From NCBI GenBank assembly GCA_944323625.1, contig CALUTD010000001.1, forward strand, positions 186,001-250,000: a stretch of DNA of 64,000 bases, given 5' to 3'. Shown piece after piece: positions 52,145 to 60,744 of the stretch. Source of the DNA: Candidatus Gastranaerophilales bacterium. GTDB taxonomy: Bacteria; Cyanobacteriota; Vampirovibrionia; Gastranaerophilales; Gastranaerophilaceae. Position numbers and translations under genes: made by a program. How positions within the stretch are numbered: position 1 is the first letter of the stretch; each line of letters starts with the position of its first letter. The notes under the pieces were generated by a model. That model did not search any database. It saw only the letters and a list, made by a program, of their open reading frames with translations, and was not told where the DNA came from.

Positions 52145-53311
52145 TTATTCAATATTTTCATTTGGCAGATACTTTATAAAATATGAGAAAATCAACGGAA
52201 CAAAAGTCATTAATAATAAAATGTACATAATCCCGATTTTTTCCGCCAGTAAGCTTATAAACGGAAGTATTAAACCTATTACACCCCAGCTAAAACCTCC
52301 AATAAAACCTGAAATCATACTTTTAAATTCAGGCATCAGCCTTTGAGCTAAAGACATATTAACCGGTACTGCAAGGAAACTTACATACCCTATTAAAATA
52401 AAAGATAATAATCCCAATATTCCTTTGCCTGCGCAAAAATAGAATATAATTCCCAATGGTGTAACAGTTATTAAAGATAAATAAAATACATTTTTTATAC
52501 CGACTCTTTTTTCCAATAAAGGACTTGAAATAACCCCAAAAGCACCTGATATTAAAAATGCAAACAAAATTATTCCGATATTTGAAACGCTGTAACCAAC
52601 AGATTTCCAATAAAAAGGTAAAATAATTGAAAAGGATGAAACTACAAATGATTTAACAATTGACGCTGCAACTAAAATTGCAACGGGTTTATTTTCAAAA
52701 ATCTTTTTAATAGCTATTAATATTGAAACTTGCACTTTATTACTTTCAGGAATGTTTATTTTAGGTATATTTTTTAGTATTACAAAAGCGAAAATTACCC
52801 CTATTATGCAGACGAAAGGAAGTTTTTCCAGTCCCCATATTTGAGTAATTCCTGAAGAAACAGCCGGACCTAATGCGAATCCAAATGTTCCCATAGCAAT
52901 AAAAATACTCATATCTTTACTGTTTGCCGTACATTTTGAGTAATTAGAAACAATACTTGTTGCCTGAGGATGAAAAAAAGATACCCCCATATAGCCTAAA
53001 ACAAGACAAATAATAAGCATATAAATATTATTTGAAGCGCCTAAAAATGATAAGAAGACAGATGCCATTACCATTCCCCAAAATATGAAAAACCTTCTTT
53101 TCCATTTATCTGCAATAAATCCAAAAAAGGGCTGAGAAAGTGATGACGTCAAATTTGATATTGAAATGAGCACCGTTGCAACAGCCATTGTTATTCCGAT
53201 TTTAGCCGCAATAAAAGGCATTATAGGGTTTAAAAAACCCGAATATGCATCCGTAATAAAATGACCTAAAGATAATGTATTTATTACTTTTTTATTAATA
53301 CTTTTTTCCAT
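52145..53311 (-). CDS. MFS transporter, fosmidomycin-resistance (Fsr)-like
   Basis: The 388-residue protein has 12 predicted helices. GHFITDAYSGFLNPIMPFIA at the N-terminus and FFGFIADKWKRRF at the loop 2-3 position (MFS motif A) match the Fsr/YfnB-type branch, followed by YMGVSFFHPQATSIV in helix 4. It probably exports a small drug or metabolite. Same strand as purH, two bases apart. Confidence 0.7.
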   Translation of the reverse strand: MEKSINKKVINTLSLGHFITDAYSGFLNPIMPFIAAKIGITMAVATVLISISNLTSSLSQPFFGFIADKWKRRFFIFWGMVMASVFLSFLGASNNIYMLIICLVLGYMGVSFFHPQATSIVSNYSKCTANSKDMSIFIAMGTFGFALGPAVSSGITQIWGLEKLPFVCIIGVIFAFVILKNIPKINIPESNKVQVSILIAIKKIFENKPVAILVAASIVKSFVVSSFSIILPFYWKSVGYSVSNIGIILFAFLISGAFGVISSPLLEKRVGIKNVFYLSLITVTPLGIIFYFCAGKGILGLLSFILIGYVSFLAVPVNMSLAQRLMPEFKSMISGFIGGFSWGVIGLILPFISLLAEKIGIMYILLLMTFVPLIFSYFIKYLPNENIE

Positions 53312-53312
53312 A

Positions 53313-54848
53313 TCAGTGTCTAAAATGTCTTATACCGGTTGTTATCATTGCAATATTATATTTATCTGCCGTTTTTATGACTTCTTCATCCTTAATGCTG
53401 CCACCCGGTTGGATAATTGCAGCAATACGGCCCTGAGCCGCTGCGTGAATATTATCAATAGCAGGGAAGAATCCGTCAGAAGCAGCAACAGCATCTTTTG
53501 ATTCATCACACGCTTTATTCAATGCAATTTCAAACGCATCCACTCTGCTTGTTTGTCCTTGTCCTATTCCTATTACTTTAAAATCTTTTGCTATAACTAT
53601 TGCATTAGATTTTGCATGTTTTGCAATTTTCCAAGCAAAAATCATATCTTCTATTTGTTCTGTTGTCGGTTTTGCTTTTGTTACAACTTTGAACTTATCT
53701 TTATCAAGCTCACCTTTGTCTGTTGTTTGCACAAGAGTGCCGAACGGAGTTATCCTGATTTCTTCGGACTGATAATTTTTATATTCCTCTAAAGAAGTAT
53801 TTAATTTTATTACTCTTAAATTTTTCTTTTGTTTTAATGTTTCAAGTGCTTCAGTTGAGTAATCGGGGGCTATAATAACTTCCAAAAACATTGAAGTAAG
53901 CTGCTTCGCAAGTTCATTACTTACACTTTGCGTAAATCCTACAATTCCTCCAAAAGCGCTTAAAGGATCACAATCTAATGCCTTTGTCCAGGCCTCTTCA
54001 ATATTCTTACCTAAAGCAGCCCCGCAAGGAGTGTTATGCTTTATTATTACACAACCTGACATATCATAAAATTCGCTTAAAATGTTTGCGCAGGCAGCAG
54101 CATCAAGTATATTATTGTATGAAAGTTCTTTGCCGTTTAGAATTTCATAATCAATTGTAGAATTTGTATAATAAATACTCGCATTTTGATGAGGATTTTC
54201 TCCATATCTTAGATTTTTTTCTTTTTTTATATTCAAAGAAAAATAATTGTTGTTGTCCTCTTCATACCTGTCAGAAAGTGCGTGAAGAATTTTTGTATCA
54301 AAATCCAACGTTTTTTCAAAAACTTTAAGCGCATATTCACGTCTTAATTTTAAAGAAGTTTCTCCGTTATGCGCTTCTAAATCTTTTAAAACTTCTTTAT
54401 ATTGATTTGGTGAAGATACGGCAAGTACACGTTTATTATTTTTTGCAGCAGCTCTTAACATTGAAGGCCCGCCGATATCAATGGTATTTGTAAGTTGAAT
54501 TTCTTCAACCTGTTTATTAACAGCTTCTTCAAACGGATAAAAATTTACTACTACCATATCAAATAATTTTATATTCCCAGCGTCAATATCCGATTTTTCA
54601 TCAGGGTTATTCAAATCTGCAAGAATACCCGCAAAAACATCAGGATATAACGTCTTAACTTTTCCGTTGATTAATTGTCTTTTTCCTGTAATTTCCGTGA
54701 TTTCTTTTGCAGAAATTTTATTTTCTTTTAATAAATCAAAAGTTGAACCCGTAGCAATGATTTCATAATTATACTTGCTGATAAGTTCAGAAGCAAACTC
54801 AACAAGTTTATCTTTATTGTAAACACTAATTAACGCTCTTTTAACCAT
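53313..54848 (-). CDS. purH: Bifunctional AICAR transformylase/IMP cyclohydrolase
   Basis: The 511-residue protein has an MGS-like cyclohydrolase domain (RALISVYNKDKLVEFA, IATGSTF) and a C-terminal transformylase domain (LRYGENPHQNASIY, KHNTPCGAA, DGFFPAIDNIHAAAQGRI). It catalyses the last two steps of IMP synthesis. It is part of a proC-purH-MFS run on the minus strand. Confidence 0.95.
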   Translation of the reverse strand: MVKRALISVYNKDKLVEFASELISKYNYEIIATGSTFDLLKENKISAKEITEITGKRQLINGKVKTLYPDVFAGILADLNNPDEKSDIDAGNIKLFDMVVVNFYPFEEAVNKQVEEIQLTNTIDIGGPSMLRAAAKNNKRVLAVSSPNQYKEVLKDLEAHNGETSLKLRREYALKVFEKTLDFDTKILHALSDRYEEDNNNYFSLNIKKEKNLRYGENPHQNASIYYTNSTIDYEILNGKELSYNNILDAAACANILSEFYDMSGCVIIKHNTPCGAALGKNIEEAWTKALDCDPLSAFGGIVGFTQSVSNELAKQLTSMFLEVIIAPDYSTEALETLKQKKNLRVIKLNTSLEEYKNYQSEEIRITPFGTLVQTTDKGELDKDKFKVVTKAKPTTEQIEDMIFAWKIAKHAKSNAIVIAKDFKVIGIGQGQTSRVDAFEIALNKACDESKDAVAASDGFFPAIDNIHAAAQGRIAAIIQPGGSIKDEEVIKTADKYNIAMITTGIRHFRH

Positions 54849-54850
54849 AA

Positions 54851-55654
54851 TTAATTTTTCCCTAATTCAAATGCCTTTTGTGCTGTTTTTTCTATTGTAT
54901 CAAAAAGAATATCAGAGATATTATTTTCTTTTAAAACATCGTTACCTACGGCTGTACAGCCACCCGGAGTTGTAACATTTATTATTAACTGTTCGGGAGA
55001 AATGCCTGATTCCATAATCATTTTAGCTGAACCAAAGGCTGTTTGAGCTGATAACTTCAAACAAGTTTCATAATCTAAACCAAGTTTGTGTCCGGCTTTC
55101 GCAATTTCATCTATAATGTAATAATAAAAAGCAGGTCCCGAACCTGAAATGGCTGTTATAATATCAATGTATTTTTCATCTGATTCAATTACTTTTCCGA
55201 CACTGTTAAAAATTTCTAATGCTGTTTTTACTTGATTTTTATCTGTATATTTACCGGGGCATATTGCGCTCATACCTTCATTAACTAAAGCAGGGGTATT
55301 GGGCATAATTCTGATAACGCTTACTTCCCCTAATATTTCTTCTATTGTATTTATCGAAATACCTGCAGCTATTGACAGAACTAAATGTTTTTTTGTAATA
55401 AAAGGTTTTATTTCTTCCAGTACATCTCTTAATACAAACGGTTTAACCGCAAGAAGTATAATATCTGATGTTTTTGCAATTTCGATATTACTTGTTGTAA
55501 CTTGTATATTAAAATTTTCTTTTAAGAGTGCCAAAGAACTTTCATTTTTATCAGATACAATAATATCCTGATTTTTGCACCAATGAGAATTGACAATCCC
55601 TTTAATTATTGCGCTTGCCATCTTTCCGCCGCCGATAAAACCTATTTTGTTCAT
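54851..55654 (-). CDS. proC: Pyrroline-5-carboxylate reductase
   Basis: The 267-residue protein has the NAD(P)-binding IGFIGGGKMASAII motif and a C-terminal ProC signature TPGGCTAVGNDVL (usual TSPGGTT...). It reduces P5C to proline. AAAGG precedes the start. It probably shares a transcript with purH. Confidence 0.93.
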   Translation of the reverse strand: MNKIGFIGGGKMASAIIKGIVNSHWCKNQDIIVSDKNESSLALLKENFNIQVTTSNIEIAKTSDIILLAVKPFVLRDVLEEIKPFITKKHLVLSIAAGISINTIEEILGEVSVIRIMPNTPALVNEGMSAICPGKYTDKNQVKTALEIFNSVGKVIESDEKYIDIITAISGSGPAFYYYIIDEIAKAGHKLGLDYETCLKLSAQTAFGSAKMIMESGISPEQLIINVTTPGGCTAVGNDVLKENNISDILFDTIEKTAQKAFELGKN

Positions 55655-55749
55655 AATATTTAACCTTTACTTTCAAACAACTTGATTTTATTACATGTCT
55701 TTAATATCATCATGATACAATAAAAAATAATAATTAAGGAGAAAAAATA

Positions 55750-55902
55750 ATGAGACGTACGTTAGAAGGAACAAAGAGAAAAAGACAGAATGTAAGCGGG
55801 TTTAGAGCTCGTATGGCTACACCCGGCGGAAGAGAAGTATTAAACAGAAGAAGAGCAAAAGGACGTCATAAATTAGCTATTACGGCAAAAGAAAGAGCTT
55901 AG
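55750..55902 (+). CDS. rpmH: 50S ribosomal protein L34
   Basis: The 50-residue product has [20 protein letters not shown] and a KGRHKLA ending, diagnostic for L34. TAAGGAG precedes ATG. L34 is usually followed by rnpA near the origin, often close to dnaA. Here the stop is followed at once by a structured non-coding repeat array and no rnpA. Confidence 0.95.
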   Translation: MRRTLEGTKRKRQNVSGFRARMATPGGREVLNRRRAKGRHKLAITAKERA

Positions 55903-55903
55903 C

Positions 55904-56350
55904 GGATTTCCCGTAGGGCGGAGTCACGCGGAAGCGTGCGAGCCCGAAGAGGCGAAAATCGGTCGAAGCGCAAGAAACCGTAAGGTTTCTGAAAGCGGAG
56001 ATACAAGATTGAGCCGAGAGGGAAATCCAAGAAGCGGATTTGCGCCCGCAGCGGCGGGTCTCTAGATTAGTTCAACTTTATTCTAACGAAGATTAACTTA
56101 TTTTTTGAGTTGAGGCGAAGGCCGAACGAGCCCGAGGGAGCAATAACCCGACCGAATGCAAAAAACCGAAAGGTTTTTGAAATGAGGTTGCAAGGGTTAT
56201 GCGAACAGCAAATCCAAGAAGCGGATTTGCGGCAGGGCGGAGTCACGCGGAAGCGTGCGAGCCCGAAGAGGCGAAAGGCAGGTGAAATGAAGTAAAAACT
56301 GAAAAGTTTTTACGAAATGGAACAGATTGCCTGAGCCGAGAGGGAAATCC
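55904..56350. repeat. Array of three structured repeats with GNRA-type loops
   Basis: Unit 1 (55904-56028) is bounded by GGATTTCCC and GGGAAATCC. Unit 3 (56223-56350) matches it closely at both ends. Unit 2 (about 56113-56215) is more divergent. Each has a core around GAGCCCGA and an inner hairpin whose stem changes with pairing kept: GAAACC-GTAA-GGTTTC, AAAACC-GAAA-GGTTTT and AAAACT-GAAA-AGTTTT. A hairpin CACGC-GGAA-GCGTG is shared by units 1 and 3. Closing stems also covary (ATAACCC/GGGTTAT in unit 2). GC content is far above its surroundings. No gene is seen. Confidence 0.75.
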
Positions 56351-56522
56351 AAGAAGCGAAGCGAGCTCAGGATCTTACCAATTTCCGAATTACACAATGA
56401 TTTTACAAGGTTTAATATCCATAGCCTCATGCCGGTTATTCCACATTTGCGAGGACCTGAAATTTTAATACTTGTAAAAATCAGTAAATATATGATAATA
56501 TAAACTAAAAAGGAGAATAACT

Positions 56523-57294
56523 ATGTATACATCAATTAACTGCTACGGGGGGGGGTAGAACAGAGTTAAACTTTAACAATAGTTTTGTCCAAAAACCATC
56601 ATTTACTTTGGCGGAAGTATTAATTACACTTGTTATTATAGGTATTATTGCCGCAATTACAATTCCTGTCGTTATGGCAAATCATAGAAAAATTGAAACT
56701 GCGGCAAAAGTTAAAAAATTTTATTCAAATATGACAAATGCTATAAGACTTGCAGAAATTGAAGAAGGAAAAAAATATTGGGAAATGTGTGAGGAATCGT
56801 CTATAGCTGCAATTCCATTTATGAAGCAATATTTTTCTCATTTGAACTTCATTAAAATAACAGATCCTGATATTGGAGATACACTACAAGAAGAACTAGA
56901 TTGGTGGGGAAATTATTCGGGTGATGGTGGTGGAGGTTATCAACTTTCTACTTCAGGATCAGGGATATTTTATTTAAATGACGGAAGTATGTTTTCTACG
57001 GAAACATGTGGATATCAATTAAATTATGATGTTAACGGATTAAAAGGACCAAATAAAAGTGGACGAGATATATTTACTTTTAGTTTAGTAAATGGAAGTA
57101 TGATTGAAAGTTATCCTGAATTTCAAAATTATAATCCAATTTACACATCTTGTTATACTTGTAATTCCTGGGAAGGTAATAGTTGTACAAGACAAGAACT
57201 TATTTCAAAATGCGAAACAGACAGAGAGTGCTGTACAAAGCTTCTTGAAATGGACGGATGGGAATTCAAAGATGATTATCCTCATAGAATATAA
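56523..57294 (+). pseudogene. Phase-variable prepilin gene, OFF in this sequence (9 G)
   Basis: ATG at 56523 has AAGGAG upstream. After eight codons (MYTSINCY) comes a run of nine G (56547-56555), then TAGAACAG; with nine G the frame stops at TAG at once. With eight or eleven G it continues as GGGRTELNFNNSFVQ, then KPSFTLAEVLITLVIIG, a prepilin signal, and the full pilin with DVNGLKGPNKSGRDIFTFSL and MDGWEFKDDYPHRI. The downstream frame is intact. The layout matches the gene at 42815-43572. Listed as pseudogene only because this copy is out of frame. Confidence 0.75.
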
Positions 57295-57321
57295 TTTGTA
57301 GTCAGAAAAATAAAAAACGTA

Positions 57322-58545
57322 TTAGTTATTTTCAATTATAGCTTTTATATTCGGGTTTTTTATTGAAGATGTTACTGCTTTTAAATCTATTTCATTATCA
57401 ACCCCGAAATGTTTTAGTGCGCATATTGCTTCACATATAACAATCTCATTCTTAGAAGAAATTAAGTTTTTTAATAACGGTATTGACTCTGTAAGATTAT
57501 ATTCTTTTACAACATTAATTGCAGATATTATTCTATCATCTGAAGTTTCGAATTCTTTTAAAACAAATATTTTTTGGTTATTCCAAAATTCATCATTTTG
57601 AGAATTTAAAAGCTTATAGATATCATTAATTTCCTGTTTTGTATTTTTATCTTCATCAAAAATATATTCTTCATTAGAACAAAATTCTTTAAATTTTAAA
57701 AGTGAACTTAATAAAATTTCCGATATTTTCCCTGAATATTCATTATCAGAAGAATTTAAACAAATAAGATTTTCAAAAACTTCGAATAATTCAAATTGAA
57801 AAATATCAGATAAAGGCAGAATTTCGCCAAGCCCTATAATAATATAATCAATTGTTATTAAAGTATCCGGTTTATATTCTGAATTTAAAAGTTCCATAAG
57901 ACTTACCATATAAGGAATCTGTCCCGAAATATTTTCAGGCATTTTAGAAGATTTAACCGCTGCAAAAATTTCTTTCAAAGGAAAATTTCTGCCGTAAGCC
58001 GTAAAAAATTTAACAGCTTTAAGTTTATCAAAGTCATCATTATTTTCAAGCATACTCAATGCAATATCAAAAGAAATATCATCTTGCATTTGACCAAGTG
58101 CCTGAGCCGCATTGTAGCTTAAATATTCGTCATCAGAAAATGCGTATTTACTTAAATCTTCAAGTGCAACGGTATCGGGAATATATGAAAAATATTTTGC
58201 AGCATAAGTCTTTTGTTCTTCTGTTCCCTTTTGAAGCAGTTCAAAAATTTCATCAGTTAATTCTTGTGTTGCATGCGTTGCAAGGATATTTGCGAACAAA
58301 CCATCATAGTATGGAGAATAGGTATTGAAAAATTTTATTATATTTTTAAAATTTTTTTTATTTACAGCCTTTTCTATTCTTTTGTTAACATTATTTCTTA
58401 CAAAATCAAACAGAAAATCCGTTTTAGAAGCTAACATGGAAAATAGTTCCGAATCTGAATTATTAATCAAATAAAATGCGGCTTTTTGAGCTGCTTCTTC
58501 ATTTTTGCCTGTCAAATTTTTAAGAATTTGTTCTTTATTTTCCAT
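57322..58545 (-). CDS. HEAT-repeat-like helical protein
   Basis: The 407-residue protein consists of repeated helix pairs with leucine and alanine spacing typical of HEAT/armadillo folds (LSYNAAQALGQMQDD, VICEAICALKHFG). No signal peptide or catalytic motif. TATAAT lies six bases before the ATG, without a ribosome site. Function unknown; likely a protein-binding scaffold. Confidence 0.6.
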   Translation of the reverse strand: MENKEQILKNLTGKNEEAAQKAAFYLINNSDSELFSMLASKTDFLFDFVRNNVNKRIEKAVNKKNFKNIIKFFNTYSPYYDGLFANILATHATQELTDEIFELLQKGTEEQKTYAAKYFSYIPDTVALEDLSKYAFSDDEYLSYNAAQALGQMQDDISFDIALSMLENNDDFDKLKAVKFFTAYGRNFPLKEIFAAVKSSKMPENISGQIPYMVSLMELLNSEYKPDTLITIDYIIIGLGEILPLSDIFQFELFEVFENLICLNSSDNEYSGKISEILLSSLLKFKEFCSNEEYIFDEDKNTKQEINDIYKLLNSQNDEFWNNQKIFVLKEFETSDDRIISAINVVKEYNLTESIPLLKNLISSKNEIVICEAICALKHFGVDNEIDLKAVTSSIKNPNIKAIIENN

Positions 58546-58662
58546 ACATGTATTATAAAATTAAATTCAATGTTTTACAATAAACTTTAATTTTTCTTTT
58601 TTTAAAATTTAATCAACAATTGTATGGCTAAAAATTAAATAGAGTTATATAATAAGATAGCT

Positions 58663-59418
58663 ATGTTAGAAACTGAAGAAAATAAACTTAATGAATTGGA
58701 ACAGGCTCATTTGGATTTTATATCTACGGTAAGCCATGAGTTAAGGACTCCATTAACAAGTATAAGAGGGTTTGCAGATACTTTATTGTCATCTTATGAC
58801 AGACTTACCCCTGAGCAGCGTGAAAAATTTTTGAAAATTATAAAAGAACAGTCTAACAGACTAATTAATTTGGTTGAAAACCTTCTTACGGTATCGAAAA
58901 TGCAATCGGATAAAGAATTAATGGTATTCAAAACTGTTGACGTAAAGTCATTTATTGAATCTTCGGTGCAAATAATAAAAAATCAGTATCAAACACATAA
59001 ATATGAATGCAGATATCAGGATAATTTGCCTAAAATTCTTATTGATACAGATAAATTTCAGCAAATTTTGATAAATTTATTGGATAACGCTTCAAAATAT
59101 TCTCCCGAAAACTCAACGGTAATTATAGATGTAAGTCAGGATTTTACTCAAAATACACTAATAATCAGGGTAAAAGATGAAGGTATAGGAATAAGTAAAG
59201 AAAATATAGGGAAAATCTTTAACAAATTCTCGCGTATAGATTCACCGTTGACAAGAAAAATTCAAGGCAACGGACTCGGACTATATATAACCAAAACACT
59301 TGTAGAAAAAATGAACGGAAATATTTCTGTTCAAAGCAGCGAAAAAGGCAGTGAATTTATAATTACGTTTAAAGCTGCCAATATTGAAGACAGCGGTTTA
59401 AAGAAATTAAAAGAATAA
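58663..59418 (+). CDS. Soluble histidine kinase
   Basis: The 251-residue kinase starts directly at the dimerisation/phosphoacceptor region: FISTVSHELRTPLTSIRGF (His25), N box NLLDNASKYSP, G1 DEGIGIS and G2 GNGLGLYITK. There is no membrane segment or sensor domain, so any signal is cytosolic or comes from a partner. TATAAT is nine bases before ATG. It is followed three bases later by the response regulator gene. Confidence 0.9.
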   Translation: MLETEENKLNELEQAHLDFISTVSHELRTPLTSIRGFADTLLSSYDRLTPEQREKFLKIIKEQSNRLINLVENLLTVSKMQSDKELMVFKTVDVKSFIESSVQIIKNQYQTHKYECRYQDNLPKILIDTDKFQQILINLLDNASKYSPENSTVIIDVSQDFTQNTLIIRVKDEGIGISKENIGKIFNKFSRIDSPLTRKIQGNGLGLYITKTLVEKMNGNISVQSSEKGSEFIITFKAANIEDSGLKKLKE

Positions 59419-59420
59419 AT

Positions 59421-60734
59421 ATGTTAGTAAAAGTTGTTTTAATAATAGATAAAAGAAAAGAACAATCCACAAAGTATAAGAAAATTTTAGAAAATAGTGA
59501 TATCACTGTTTTTACTTCGTCGGATTTTGCCTCATCTCTGCCGGTTATTAATTCTTTTGAACCGGATTTAATATTGATTTCCGATAGTTTAGATTTTGAT
59601 ATAAAAAAAGCTATTGAACAAATAAGAGTATTAACATATAATACTCGTCCTGCCGTTATAGCTGTTTCAAAATCAAATCATATTAAAGATAAAATAGAGG
59701 TTTTAGATGCAGGTGCGGATGATTTCTTAAGTGAACCAATTAATCAAGAGGAATTTAAAGCAAGAATAAGCGCACATTTAAGACGAAATCTTGAAAATTG
59801 TTTTTCTGAAAATACAATGCTTTTTAACTCCAAAATATCCTATAAAATGATAAAAAGAGTATTAAATGATAACTCTGAATGGGCTATAATGCTCATTGAT
59901 ATTGATAATTTAGAGTTTTATAAAGAAATATACGGGGAACTTGCAGCAGATAAACTTATTCAAACTTACTCTGCCATAATAAAATCATCAACTGATTCAG
60001 GTGACTATTTGGGGCAACTTGGAAGTGAAGATTTTATAATTATTACTAATGTTAACAAAGCTGAAAAACTTGCAAATTACTTAATTTATGCATTTGATAC
60101 AGTTGTATCAAAATTTTATTCCGAAGCGGATGCAAAAAGAGGTTTTGTATTTATGCACGGCGATGACTCCGCCGAAGATAAAGTTAATCTTGTATCATCA
60201 AGTATAGGGGTTATATCAAATAAATACAAGAAATATACAGATATTAAACAAGTAATAAGTTCATTAATTTCAACACATAAACTGGCAAAGTATAAAACAG
60301 GGTCCGCATGTGTAATAGAACGCCCCAAAATTAGTGCCGATAATGCTGTTGCAGAAAAAGAAAAAAATAATAATATTCTTATTATGGAACCTGATGAAGC
60401 ACTTTCTATTCTATTGGAGGCTACAGCAAAACTTCAGGGGTATAATGTAAAAATTATTAATGAATTTGATGATATATTTTCATCAGTTAAAACATATAAT
60501 CCTGCAGTAATTATTTTAGATGCCGGAAATTCAGAAACCTTAAAAGGACTTGAAATATGCAGGAAACTAAAATTCGAAAACGAAAATTTAAAATCCAATA
60601 TAATTTTTACAACAACAATTCATGATAAAGAAATGGTTTTAAATGCCGGCGCAGATTTATATTTGCCAAAACCATATGAACTTTCGGTAATGTTTGGTTG
60701 GATAAAAAAGTTTAGAGATAATTATAATGAATAA
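59421..60734 (+). CDS. Response regulator with REC, degenerate GGDEF and second REC
   Basis: The 437-residue protein has a first receiver (Asp55 in LILISD; the usual conserved Lys is replaced by Glu105, SEP instead of TKP), a GGDEF-like domain with GSEDF (201-205) instead of GGDEF, and a second receiver (about 325-437) that keeps the Asp (VIILDAG), Thr and Lys (LYLPKPYE). The cyclase is probably inactive and may act as a sensor or dimer module. It is the likely partner of the adjacent kinase. Confidence 0.75.
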   Translation: MLVKVVLIIDKRKEQSTKYKKILENSDITVFTSSDFASSLPVINSFEPDLILISDSLDFDIKKAIEQIRVLTYNTRPAVIAVSKSNHIKDKIEVLDAGADDFLSEPINQEEFKARISAHLRRNLENCFSENTMLFNSKISYKMIKRVLNDNSEWAIMLIDIDNLEFYKEIYGELAADKLIQTYSAIIKSSTDSGDYLGQLGSEDFIIITNVNKAEKLANYLIYAFDTVVSKFYSEADAKRGFVFMHGDDSAEDKVNLVSSSIGVISNKYKKYTDIKQVISSLISTHKLAKYKTGSACVIERPKISADNAVAEKEKNNNILIMEPDEALSILLEATAKLQGYNVKIINEFDDIFSSVKTYNPAVIILDAGNSETLKGLEICRKLKFENENLKSNIIFTTTIHDKEMVLNAGADLYLPKPYELSVMFGWIKKFRDNYNE

Positions 60735-60744
60735 GGAGATAGAA

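Noticed and set aside
56110-56295. Arg/Lys-rich open frame of 61 codons
   Set aside because: It lies inside the structured repeat array; its composition follows the repeat sequence and no ribosome site is present.
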